In this document: positions 44,140 to 52,728 of the stretch, piece by piece
Position numbering within the stretch: position 1 is the stretch's first letter
Layout: each line of letters starts with the position of its first letter
Assembly (NCBI GenBank): GCA_005223185.1
Contig: NJBN01000013.1
Coordinates: 21,148 to 85,147, forward strand
Origin: a candidate division LCP-89 bacterium B3_LCP
GTDB lineage: Bacteria > Electryoneota > B3-LCP
Direction: 5' to 3'
DNA: 64,000 bases
The notes under the pieces: model-generated
Databases searched by the model: none
Seen by the model: only the letters and a program-made list of their open reading frames with translations
What the model was told of the DNA's origin: nothing
Program-made: the position numbers and the translations under genes

Positions 44140-47100
44140 TTAATATTCTGCACCAAGTGAAAAATAGTAACGAGGTTTGTCAGTTCTATCCCAGTAAGTC
44201 CGCCAGGCGACGTCCCAGCGGAGCAGGAATATGCCTAAATTGATTCTGGCGCCAAAACCGTAACCCATCATGATATCATCAAGAGTGACGTCACCATTTG
44301 CGTTGCGATCGGTGCCACGGAAGTTATCTTCATACCAGGCGCTGGCGGTATCTAAGAAAAGTGCGCCGCGAATGTTGGTAAAATGCATGGGAAGGGGCCA
44401 GCCCAGTAACATCTGCTTGATCAGAGGATAGCGGAATTCCAAATTTATGAGGGCGTATCTGGTTCCTTCAGCAGAGTAGTAATCACCACCTCTGAAGGGA
44501 GTGATGAAGTTGGAGAAATAGATGTCTTCTATGCTGCCCTCAATTTCTCCCTGGTAACGCCTGTTTATCCAATTACGTTCACCGCCCACGAAAAACCTCA
44601 TGGGATTGGATCCTTCGGAAAACCCGGCTGTACCTCTCATTGCCAGAGTATAACCGTTAGCGATTTTCAGATAACGCCGCGCATCCACTACGAGAGTTTG
44701 AAATTCTATACCCCAGCTCGGGGATCCTTTAAGCGTTATGTAATCTTCCAGGTCAGGACTGGCGTAGAATGAAACCCTAGCCCGTGACCCGTTGACCGGA
44801 CCGGTAGAACCCCAGAGGATGGTATCGTGGACATAGGACAATCCCGGCATCACCACCCTGCGCTTCTCCTCGTAGTTATATTGGTTGTAAAGCCAGTCGT
44901 AATTATCCCTCTCTATGCCGAATATATTCAGGCTGGCTTCCAGACGAGAATATTTTGAAAGCGGGTAATCAGCGTAAAAATCCAACCCGAAGTCCTTATC
45001 CCGGTAGTATTCATATTCGCCCTTCTCCTCATTGTACACGTAGAAGAAGAAAGCTCTGTGGTGAACTCCTAAACCGTAGTCTATGCGTTTGGGAAGGTAC
45101 AGATAGAGAACGTCTATATTGGCATTCTCAAGATCAGAATATACATTCAAACCCACATATATCTGATTATTTCCCAGTATATCACTGAAGAGCAGCAGAC
45201 CCATCGCCTGTAAACCGAAGAAGGTAGAATATGCTGCTGAAGCATAGACTATATCAGGGGAGAAACGTATTTTATAATCGTTTATCTTATATTCACCACC
45301 AGGCATCAAGTAATCGGAAGAATCTAAGAAAACCTTCTCCGTCTCCCGTAAGGATCGATAGCGATCATCAAAGATAATCCGACCCATAGACCCTTTACTG
45401 GAAGGTATCCCTAAATCGGTTTGTTCGCCTGTTGCTGTTGCATCAGGTTTCTCTGTTTTCAACGGTTCTGTTGTCGAATAATCCAGAGTTGCCAGCGGTT
45501 GGGAATAATCTCGTTTTAAGGATGGATCGAAGGGATCACGGAGGTAATAGATGTCATAACCGGCGTCAAAAAAACTGGCGAAAGCAACCCCTCCAACCTG
45601 AGACCAGGTTGGCTGAAAGCAGCCAGTCAGCAAATTCGTTATGGCGCCGCATTCGCCTGTTGAAAGATCATGCAGGTACAGATTGTAAACTCCATCCCTA
45701 TCACTAATATATGAGAGAACCTCTTCCCGGGAAGACCATTTGGGAGTGCGCTCCTTAGCAGGTGTTTCGGTTATGCGTTTGATTGAGCCTGTCTCATATT
45801 CCACCAGGTAAACGTCGCTCTGGTGGTAATCAAAGTGGGATATGTTGAAGTTGTCAGATGGGCTTTTCAGGTAATCACCGCGATCGCTAATGAAAGCTAT
45901 GTGTTCACCATCGGGAGACCAGGCGGGATCGAGATCGCTGAAAATGTCATCGGTGATCTGTCTGATTTCCCCCGTTTCCAGCATCACAGAATAAATATCG
46001 GACTGCCCGTTTTTCATGCCGATAAAAGCGATATTCGCACCATTCGGTGAATAAACCGGGGAGAAAATGCCATCTAAGTCAAAGCGCATGGTGCGCACAA
46101 CTTCAGATTCTTCTACATTTAAAATATGCAGCGCGTCAGATTTGCCCGCTTTCGAAGCGAATACCAGGAACTCGCCATCGGGAGACCACGACAGCCCGGG
46201 TCGCAGCCAGTGAAGTTCTTCAAATTTGGCACTTGTCTGTCCGGAAAGCAATTTCCGTATGATCTTCCCATCCACCACGGAAAGCAAGTATATATCGAAG
46301 TAATCACTTCTATCGGATAAGAAAGCAAGCTTATCGCCGTCTGGTGAAAGAGCAGGTGAATTGTTTATGAAGTTTTTATCCTTGATGTGATCTGTCAGCT
46401 TTTGCGCTATATCTTCCGGTTCCTGCAGTTTGGAAACCGTGGGCCAATACTTGCCTTTCAACCATTTATGCCAGCGTTTTGACAGGTCTTCAATACTAAG
46501 TCCGATGGCAAGCTTAAAGCCGCGTTCGATGTCTCTGGCAGTCTTTATCTGATGCAGCAGTTCAGCTATCTTCTGTTCGCCATATCTTTCAGAAATATAA
46601 TGCAGAACAGATTGACCACCTTTGTAATTGAGAAAACCACCCATGTACTGAATCGGCGGAATATATCCATTGATAGCGCCATCCCGCATAAACAGGTCGG
46701 AATCTGTATCCCATCCATGCCGGGATTCATATTCAGCCAGTCCTTCTACGAACCACAGTGGCAGCGGTAAACGCGAGAGGGAAGATATTATAGAGCCGAT
46801 ACCGCCTCCATAAATCATCTCCATCATAACCGCATGAGTCAGCTCATGATGAGTGACATGTCTAAGCTGTTCATAGGAACCTTCATAAGGAATTACTATG
46901 CGGTTTTTATAAAATTCTGTGAACCCGCCAACTCCTTCTTCCGGCGAGGAAAAGGTAACATTGGTTCCTTCGAAGGCATTGTGGGAGGGATAGGTTATTA
47001 TAACAATACGTTCCTGCAGTTCGTAATTGAACGATTTGGATATCTGCAAGTAGGAGTCTTCTGCGGTTTCAGCAACGAATTCAGCGATAATATAGCCATT

Positions 47101-47268
47101 CTGATAGAAATAAACGTCAAAATGTTCGCTCTGAATGTAACTCCATTCCTGAGAAAAGTACTGAACTTTATTCTTGCCAAAACCCTGTGCCTGAGTGTCG
47201 ATCGGCAAGAGGCTAAAGATCAGAAGCAACATTATGATAACGGAGTTTCTTGTAGCAGGTGATATCAT
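44140..47268 (-). CDS. Peptidase-MA / TolB-propeller / Omp85-like barrel fusion protein
   Basis: 1042 residues with signal peptide. Residues about 35-280: peptidase-MA gluzincin domain with H141-E-L-T-H145 and E175 or E179 in VEGLAEYES. About 290-600: six-bladed TolB-like propeller (SPDGDKLAFLSDRSDYFDIYL, WSPDGEHIAFISDRG). About 640-1042: outer-membrane barrel of the bacterial-surface-antigen type (VGGERNWINRRYQGEIEGS, GFGARINLGIFLLRWDVAW, YFSLGAEY with a terminal aromatic). It is therefore an outer-membrane protein with a periplasmic protease and propeller. Encoded between ccsA and the mla genes. Role in envelope assembly is inferred; no characterised homologue is known to me. Confidence 0.85.
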   Translation of the reverse strand: MISPATRNSVIIMLLLIFSLLPIDTQAQGFGKNKVQYFSQEWSYIQSEHFDVYFYQNGYIIAEFVAETAEDSYLQISKSFNYELQERIVIITYPSHNAFEGTNVTFSSPEEGVGGFTEFYKNRIVIPYEGSYEQLRHVTHHELTHAVMMEMIYGGGIGSIISSLSRLPLPLWFVEGLAEYESRHGWDTDSDLFMRDGAINGYIPPIQYMGGFLNYKGGQSVLHYISERYGEQKIAELLHQIKTARDIERGFKLAIGLSIEDLSKRWHKWLKGKYWPTVSKLQEPEDIAQKLTDHIKDKNFINNSPALSPDGDKLAFLSDRSDYFDIYLLSVVDGKIIRKLLSGQTSAKFEELHWLRPGLSWSPDGEFLVFASKAGKSDALHILNVEESEVVRTMRFDLDGIFSPVYSPNGANIAFIGMKNGQSDIYSVMLETGEIRQITDDIFSDLDPAWSPDGEHIAFISDRGDYLKSPSDNFNISHFDYHQSDVYLVEYETGSIKRITETPAKERTPKWSSREEVLSYISDRDGVYNLYLHDLSTGECGAITNLLTGCFQPTWSQVGGVAFASFFDAGYDIYYLRDPFDPSLKRDYSQPLATLDYSTTEPLKTEKPDATATGEQTDLGIPSSKGSMGRIIFDDRYRSLRETEKVFLDSSDYLMPGGEYKINDYKIRFSPDIVYASAAYSTFFGLQAMGLLLFSDILGNNQIYVGLNVYSDLENANIDVLYLYLPKRIDYGLGVHHRAFFFYVYNEEKGEYEYYRDKDFGLDFYADYPLSKYSRLEASLNIFGIERDNYDWLYNQYNYEEKRRVVMPGLSYVHDTILWGSTGPVNGSRARVSFYASPDLEDYITLKGSPSWGIEFQTLVVDARRYLKIANGYTLAMRGTAGFSEGSNPMRFFVGGERNWINRRYQGEIEGSIEDIYFSNFITPFRGGDYYSAEGTRYALINLEFRYPLIKQMLLGWPLPMHFTNIRGALFLDTASAWYEDNFRGTDRNANGDVTLDDIMMGYGFGARINLGIFLLRWDVAWRTYWDRTDKPRYYFSLGAEY

Positions 47269-47280
47269 CGTTAGTCCATT

Positions 47281-48546
47281 CTATGTATAAGCATGCTGCC
47301 CACCGAAAAAGTAGTTTCCAAAGAAACTTAAGATTACCATCAGAAAACCGAATACCGACAAAATTGCAGCTTTGGATCCTTTCCACTGGCGATTGTATCT
47401 GGCGTGTAGAAATCCGGAGTAGAATAGCCAAATAATCAGCGCTCCTACCTCTTTAGGATCCCAGCTCCAGAAAGAACCCCAGGCTTGTTCCGCCCATATC
47501 GCTCCCGCGAACAGTGCACCAATGGTATAGAGGGGATAGCCCAGAGCAATCGCTTTGTAGTTAATCTCATCTAAGAGTTCCGGATTGAAATCAATCTTAT
47601 CGATAACTTTCTGTTTCATCCTGTTGACAAACCAGAAATTGAGGAAAAAAATGGGCCAGAGCAAAACCAAGATTACGCCGAAAAATTCAAATATGCGCAA
47701 GGGACTTCGCTCTGTGATGGTGAAAATCCCCGCTTTGTTGAGCAATCCGCTGATCAAACCCGCCAGAAGCAGGGATGAAGCAGTTACCGCGAAGAGGTTG
47801 GAACCGAAGCGGCTGTCATCAGCCTTGCCGATGCGCTTATTGTACAGCAGGCTTAACAACAGGGCGCCTACCGGCAAGCCAATTCCCAGAGAGATTGCCA
47901 GAGAGCCAGAGTTCCCATATTGACCGCCCAAAATATTTATAACCATTACTGAAGGGGGATTGACGCCCATTATGACAAGAATAAGGTGGAGTATCAGAGG
48001 GAAACATAAGAAAGTAAACAGCCACCATAGCAAACTGCTGCGAACTATGCCGTCGTCATCGCTGCCTTTATGGACTTTCATGAGATAGATAAAACTGACT
48101 GCACAGGCTACTGCAAAGGCTCCGGAACCTAACGCCGCTAAGGTTACGTGTATGGTGATCCAGTAGCTTTGCAACGCCGGCATGAGCATCTGGCTGACCT
48201 GTTTTGGTAGCATCGATGCGGTAACCATCAGCATGAATACCAAAGGCGATATGAAACTGCCCATCAGGGGTCGCTTGTATCGCCATATCAAGAGCAGGAG
48301 GATCAGGACCGCCATCCAGCTCATCAGGGACATGTATTCGTACATGTTGGAAAGCGGAACGTGCTCTGAAGTCGCCCACCTCACGATGATAGCGACCGTT
48401 TGCGGAACCAGCCCCAACGCCATTAGAGCAGTGGCAAAACGGTAAACCCCGTCTTTCCTGAAGGGTACATAGAGAGAGAAGACTATAAATCCACCGAAAT
48501 AGAAGATAAAAGCAAGGTAAAAAAGCTTTACGTCAAGGGTTGCCAT
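47281..48546 (-). CDS. ccsA: Cytochrome c assembly protein, CcsA/CcmC type
   Basis: 421 residues, about 9-10 membrane helices. The haem-handling tryptophan motif WGSFWSWDPKEVGALIIWL is near residue 355, with GNYFFGGQHAY at the C-terminus and conserved His in VRWATSEHVPLSNMYEYMSLMSW. It presents haem for attachment to apocytochrome c outside the membrane (system II, or CcmC-like in system I). No ccsB is adjacent. First gene of the run leading to the mla genes, 12 bases before the barrel gene. Confidence 0.87.
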   Translation of the reverse strand: MATLDVKLFYLAFIFYFGGFIVFSLYVPFRKDGVYRFATALMALGLVPQTVAIIVRWATSEHVPLSNMYEYMSLMSWMAVLILLLLIWRYKRPLMGSFISPLVFMLMVTASMLPKQVSQMLMPALQSYWITIHVTLAALGSGAFAVACAVSFIYLMKVHKGSDDDGIVRSSLLWWLFTFLCFPLILHLILVIMGVNPPSVMVINILGGQYGNSGSLAISLGIGLPVGALLLSLLYNKRIGKADDSRFGSNLFAVTASSLLLAGLISGLLNKAGIFTITERSPLRIFEFFGVILVLLWPIFFLNFWFVNRMKQKVIDKIDFNPELLDEINYKAIALGYPLYTIGALFAGAIWAEQAWGSFWSWDPKEVGALIIWLFYSGFLHARYNRQWKGSKAAILSVFGFLMVILSFFGNYFFGGQHAYT

Positions 48547-48633
48547 GTATCATCCTTTTTAATTACGCTTTCTGTTGTGGGCTGCCTTAGTTTCAGCCAT
48601 ACCTATTCTACCATAACCCAAATTAACAGTTCC

Positions 48634-49044
48634 CTATTCACCGATTGCTTTAACGATCAGCCGTTTTGGTCGCCTTCCGTCGAATTCAGCATAATATATC
48701 TGCTGCCAGGGACCGAAATCAAGGCGCCCGTCGGTTATGGGAACTATCACCTGATGTCCCACCAACAGGTTCTTCAGATGCGCGTCACCATTTGTCTCAC
48801 CGGTGCGATGGTGCCGGTAATCAGCGAAGGGAGCTAATTCTTCCAGCCACTCATCTATGTCTTCCAAAATACCGCTTTCTGCATCATTGATCCAGACGCC
48901 AGCCGTGATGTGCATCGCTGAAACCAGTACCATGCCTTCCTTGATTCCACTTTTACACAGAACTTCTTCAACTTCGCTGGTTATATTGATGAACTGCCTT
49001 TTCACAGGCGTATTGAAGGTGAGGTATTCTGTCTGGCTTTTCAT
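48634..49044 (-). CDS. YjbQ/UPF0047-family protein
   Basis: 136 residues: full-length YjbQ-type protein with [37 protein letters not shown], and [30 protein letters not shown]. The conserved His and Asp cluster is kept. Family members have weak thiamine-phosphate synthase activity; the true role is unsettled. Stands alone, 87 bases before ccsA on the same strand. Confidence 0.92.
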   Translation of the reverse strand: MKSQTEYLTFNTPVKRQFINITSEVEEVLCKSGIKEGMVLVSAMHITAGVWINDAESGILEDIDEWLEELAPFADYRHHRTGETNGDAHLKNLLVGHQVIVPITDGRLDFGPWQQIYYAEFDGRRPKRLIVKAIGE

Positions 49045-49170
49045 TTTTTTACCGTCTTACTAAGGTCCGAAAATTGTAATTATCGAATATTATACGAAAC
49101 TTCCACTTAAAACGCAATTGATTTCAATCTGAATTATCCCAAGCTGCTTTGTTTGGCGAAATCTGGAATA

Positions 49171-49198
49171 AAAAACCCCGCACCGTTTAAGCCGGGGT
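49171..49198 (-). terminator. Rho-independent terminator after the nucleosidase gene
   Basis: ACCCCG and CGGGGT arms around a 12-base loop, then TTTTTT on the minus strand; 42 bases past the stop. Confidence 0.75.
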
Positions 49199-49239
49199 AA
49201 ACCAGTTCATACTTTTTGCATTCGAGAAGTTCAAATAAT

Positions 49240-49890
49240 TCATGCTGCCTTGAGAAATTCTAAGAATCCGTACATCAATTTACCCAAAGAGCGGTTCACA
49301 TGGGGGAGGTTTTTCCAGAATTCGAGGCGACTCATAGCAGTGGCGCGGTCGGAAATCATCTTTAAGGCAGTGAAAGGTATCCTTTTGTGGTTTGCTATTT
49401 CAGCGAGGGCGTAGGTTTCCATATCCACAGCCCCAACTTGGAACTGCTTGGCAAGTCGCATTCTCTGGGATTTCTTCACAACGGGATCAGGCGAAGTCAG
49501 TAAGCGTCCACGGCAAAATGTCATCTCCTGTTCGGTTAAAAAAGCATTAATTGCTTCCGTCATCTGAATGTTCGTCTGCAATAACCGGTCATTTTGTACG
49601 CTCACTACTTCGTCAGCCAGGTAAACGTCACCAACGCTTAATTTTGCGTCTATCATGCCGGCAGAACCGAAATTTATGATACAATCAATCTGATAGGTTT
49701 TGAGCAATGCGGTTATTGCCCCGCGGGCTGTCTCCGGCCCGATTCCGGTTTCTAAGAGAATAACCTGGTTGTTCCCATTTTCCCAGATATAATGCTGCCA
49801 TGACTCTAAAGGCAATTTCCGTACTCGCCCCATGTAGCGTCTGAAGGTCGAAAATTCCATTGCATGTGCAGCGGCAATAGCAATGTTCAT
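49240..49890 (-). CDS. MTA/SAH-nucleosidase-like phosphorylase-family protein
   Basis: 216 residues. Purine-nucleoside-phosphorylase-family fold: IAIAAAHAMEFSTFRRYM at the start, ETGIGPETARGAITALL, NFGSAGMI, GAVDMETYALAEIANHKRIPF (catalytic-loop Glu of VxMExxA) and KMISDRA (general acid Asp). Hydrolyses the glycosidic bond of methylthioadenosine or S-adenosylhomocysteine, or a related nucleoside (futalosine is also possible). It follows the DUF362 gene by 45 bases. Confidence 0.82.
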   Translation of the reverse strand: MNIAIAAAHAMEFSTFRRYMGRVRKLPLESWQHYIWENGNNQVILLETGIGPETARGAITALLKTYQIDCIINFGSAGMIDAKLSVGDVYLADEVVSVQNDRLLQTNIQMTEAINAFLTEQEMTFCRGRLLTSPDPVVKKSQRMRLAKQFQVGAVDMETYALAEIANHKRIPFTALKMISDRATAMSRLEFWKNLPHVNRSLGKLMYGFLEFLKAA

Positions 49891-49935
49891 GTTACTCTCC
49901 CTAATTTGGTGATAGTCCTAAATACGCGAGACAGC

Positions 49936-50889
49936 TCATGAGATAGTTACAATTTCATAGTCTGGATTTCCCAATTTGCTCTGGTTGGCAATATCGAAGT
50001 AAGCTTTGCAATCAATGTTGGGATAAATTGGCGTAACCTTGTTCCCACCGGCCACAGCTCCGTCCGTCCCATCTAATTTAGACCCCGGATATCCCGGTGC
50101 GGCAGTTATCAGGTCATAGCTTGCCTGATCTAATCCATTCGGATCGGTTCCGGCTAAGATCCCCAGGTCCGGTACGATGGGGACATCTGATTTATTCCAG
50201 CAATCACAATCCGGAGTAACGTCCAATAATAGATTAATTCCGAAGAACTTTTTCTCAAAACCGGAAAGCACTGCTTTAGCGACGTCCATCGTTGCCTGGT
50301 ATTGCCCGACCAGGCGCGGTTTAGTCGTTCTGATATCGTGCATGGCTGTTTTTGTCGGTATATCTGCGCAGCCCATGGCAACGTTCTTAATCGAAGCGCC
50401 TAACGGGTATTGCAGATGTAAAGTAACGTGAGCCAATGAAATCAACACGTCAGCATCATATATTTCCTGTGCAATTCCCACTTCCTGCAGGCGCTTAGCG
50501 CCAGGCACTTTAACTTTGACGGAAAGGTCAGTCATTCCACCGGCTATTATCAAAGGACAGCCTAAAACCTCTGAAGTGAAGCCATGGCGTTTGGCTGCAA
50601 GGTAGTAATCCCAGGCATGGTGGCGCGGTGATTTGTACAAGACTGCGGTATCGGTAACGAAAGGTTTAGCGCCCAATTCAAGTAGCGCATCAACCACCAT
50701 CACGGGAAAGGCAGGACGTGTGTAGCGCAGGTTGCCCGGTTCGCCGAAATGCATTTTTACGGCAACCAGATCGCCCTGCTTTACTATATCTGCCAGGCCA
50801 GCTTCTTGTAGTAGTTTGGGGAATTTTTGAGCAAGACCGCCTGTGCGGTCCACCTGAGGATGGATGCGGTAAAGTTTAACTTTCGACAT
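49936..50889 (-). CDS. DUF362-domain protein
   Basis: 317 residues. DUF362 features: VAVKMHFGEPGNLRYTRPAF, DADVLISLAHVTLHLQYPLGASIKNVAMGCADI, DVTPDCDCWNKSDVPIVPDLGIL and GTDPNGLDQASYDLI. Cys residues in GCAD and DCDCW could bind a cluster, but the C-terminal double ferredoxin of larger relatives is missing. Family role is unsettled; several members accompany redox or iron-sulfur proteins. Confidence 0.82.
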   Translation of the reverse strand: MSKVKLYRIHPQVDRTGGLAQKFPKLLQEAGLADIVKQGDLVAVKMHFGEPGNLRYTRPAFPVMVVDALLELGAKPFVTDTAVLYKSPRHHAWDYYLAAKRHGFTSEVLGCPLIIAGGMTDLSVKVKVPGAKRLQEVGIAQEIYDADVLISLAHVTLHLQYPLGASIKNVAMGCADIPTKTAMHDIRTTKPRLVGQYQATMDVAKAVLSGFEKKFFGINLLLDVTPDCDCWNKSDVPIVPDLGILAGTDPNGLDQASYDLITAAPGYPGSKLDGTDGAVAGGNKVTPIYPNIDCKAYFDIANQSKLGNPDYEIVTIS

Positions 50890-51305
50890 ATGCGGAAACT
50901 CAAGATTGCTCGCCCTTCAGGGAGCGGTAGCTATAAACTTGAGGTAAAACAGCCCTTCCCAAATATCTCGGGCAGATCTTGTAAGAGGCATTACAATAAG
51001 CTGCTAACCATTGCCCATCTTCGAGGGGAGTTCGTTGCAAGCGCAGACAGGTTGATCGTTGGGAAAGATACGGGCAAGCAGGAGGAAACTGGTGTTGCAT
51101 GCAGCCTTTTTTTACCGTGAAGGGCACCATTACCTCAGAAGACGTAGGGTCAAAGATAAGGAATTTTCAAAGGTAATGCAAGCCTTTTTTTAAAGAGTCA
51201 TTCTTACTCCGCAAAAACCTGTGCTCATCGTCACAACGTCCCCTTCGCCATTTGTTTAAATTAGGCACGTAATTCACGACAACAACCAACAACATAGGGG
51301 GAACT
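50890..51305. other. 416-base divergent intergenic region
   Basis: Between the DUF362 gene (minus) and a secreted-protein gene (plus). It contains GCTCGCCCTTCAGGGAGC (hairpin, about 50910-50927) and two plus-strand T-runs preceded by GC-rich sequence (51108-51114 and 51185-51191). No gene or known RNA was recognised. Confidence 0.45.
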
Positions 51306-52508
51306 ATGAACTTGCCAAAGGTTTGTTCTATCACACTACTCGTTCTAATCCTTGTCGGATTCGCTGCAGTTGCTCAAGCGACGGATGTGTACGGTCAAGT
51401 GCGCATCTGCGATGGTACCTGCTACGGCGGCATTGGCATGGATGGAGTAACAGTACTACTGTATGATATAGCCCATACTGTAGAATATTCCACTGTCACG
51501 GTGACAGATGAGGCATTCCAGTTACAGCATAATTTAGAATCTCCAATGGGAATTTATTACTTCGATAACATTCCTTATCGTGAAGATTATGTCGTCGAAG
51601 TTATTGAACCGATAGGAGTAACAACTGCAGTTGATCCTTCTCAAGGGTCCTGGTGGAATGCCAACCCACGCGAAATTGGCACCAGTTTTTACCGCTGTTT
51701 CCTGATGGACCTGGGAAGCGGTAATTTCGAACCTCGTACAATCGGTTTTTGGAAACACCAGGCGAATGTTTCCGTAAAAGGAAAAGGCAATGCGCAAGTA
51801 CCACCGGAAGAATTCGCAGCTTTGTTGGATCTGGTTTTCGAACACTTCGATGGCGCTGATAATTTCCCCATCGATGGCGTGTCTTCAGTGGTCGGCAATG
51901 CCTTGACTGACCAGGATGCACTGAACACCTTCAAGCTGTCTAACGGTGGATCAGCCGGGATGGTAAATAAAGCCAAGAAACAGCTCCTGGCGCTGCTTCT
52001 CAACGTAGTAGCGGAATACGTGTACGAGTGGGATGTAATAAGTGAAGATGACCGTACCGTATCTGAGGCTATTTCTTTTGGTGCCGATATGATCACCAAT
52101 TCCGGCGCGGCTATCGAAACCGCCAAAGATGCTATGGATTATATCAACAACGGTATCACAGTTCCAGCCGGTTGGATACCTGAATACGGGATGATATACT
52201 ATGGTAATATCTCGGAAACAATTGCGAATAATTTAGACCTTCCGGATAACTTGGTACTGATGAGCAATTATCCCAATCCGTTCAATCCAGAAACGACCAT
52301 CTCCTTCAACCTGCCGCAGGCGGGTAATATCACACTGTCCATCTACAACCTGCAGGGACAGTTGGTCGAAGAGCTCTTGACTGGCAACCAGGAAGCTGGA
52401 CTTCACGGCATAACCTGGAATGCTGCGGGCTATCCATCTGGTACATATATCTACAGCTTATCCAATGATATGGGTAATACAACGGGTAAAATGCTTTTAC
52501 TGAAGTAA
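51306..52508 (+). CDS. Secreted protein with beta-sandwich N-terminus and sorting domain
   Basis: 400 residues; GGGGG before the ATG; signal peptide to about residue 25. Residues 27-120 look like an SdrD-B/carboxypeptidase-regulatory-like beta-sandwich (VYGQVRICDGTCYGGIGMDGVTVLLYD, YYFDNIPYREDYVVEV). RTIGFWKHQ introduces a helical region of about 170 residues with unknown role. The sorting domain is of the PNPFNPETTISFNL to KMLLLK type. It has its own terminator; function unknown, likely surface-exposed. Confidence 0.87.
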   Translation: MNLPKVCSITLLVLILVGFAAVAQATDVYGQVRICDGTCYGGIGMDGVTVLLYDIAHTVEYSTVTVTDEAFQLQHNLESPMGIYYFDNIPYREDYVVEVIEPIGVTTAVDPSQGSWWNANPREIGTSFYRCFLMDLGSGNFEPRTIGFWKHQANVSVKGKGNAQVPPEEFAALLDLVFEHFDGADNFPIDGVSSVVGNALTDQDALNTFKLSNGGSAGMVNKAKKQLLALLLNVVAEYVYEWDVISEDDRTVSEAISFGADMITNSGAAIETAKDAMDYINNGITVPAGWIPEYGMIYYGNISETIANNLDLPDNLVLMSNYPNPFNPETTISFNLPQAGNITLSIYNLQGQLVEELLTGNQEAGLHGITWNAAGYPSGTYIYSLSNDMGNTTGKMLLLK

Positions 52509-52531
52509 AATAGACTAAGAACTAAAACTAA

Positions 52532-52557
52532 GGGCGGCGTAATTGCCGCCTTTTTTT
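52532..52557 (+). terminator. Rho-independent terminator
   Basis: GGCGGC, 6-base loop, GCCGCC, then seven T; 24 bases after the stop of the preceding gene. Confidence 0.9.
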
Positions 52558-52639
52558 GTTTCACTTTTTTCCCCGCCAGAATAAAATCCCTTGGCAGCTA
52601 CTTATCAATGATGATACGGGGCTTAGGAGCTTTTCTAAG

Positions 52640-52682
52640 TCCCTATTTTATTGGGTTGGTAGGGATGATTTCCAAATAGGGA
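52640..52682. promoter_or_regulatory. Inverted repeat upstream of the sigma-54 activator gene
   Basis: TCCCTATTT (52640-52648) and AAATAGGGA (52674-52682) are perfect inverted 9-mers 25 bases apart, 47 bases before the ATG. A second hairpin (CTTAG ... CTAAG) sits at 52622-52639. Candidate operator pair for autoregulation. Confidence 0.4.
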
Positions 52683-52728
52683 AGATTTTAGCTTGTGATA
52701 GCAAGTTAATATTGTTAAATTGTTAGTC

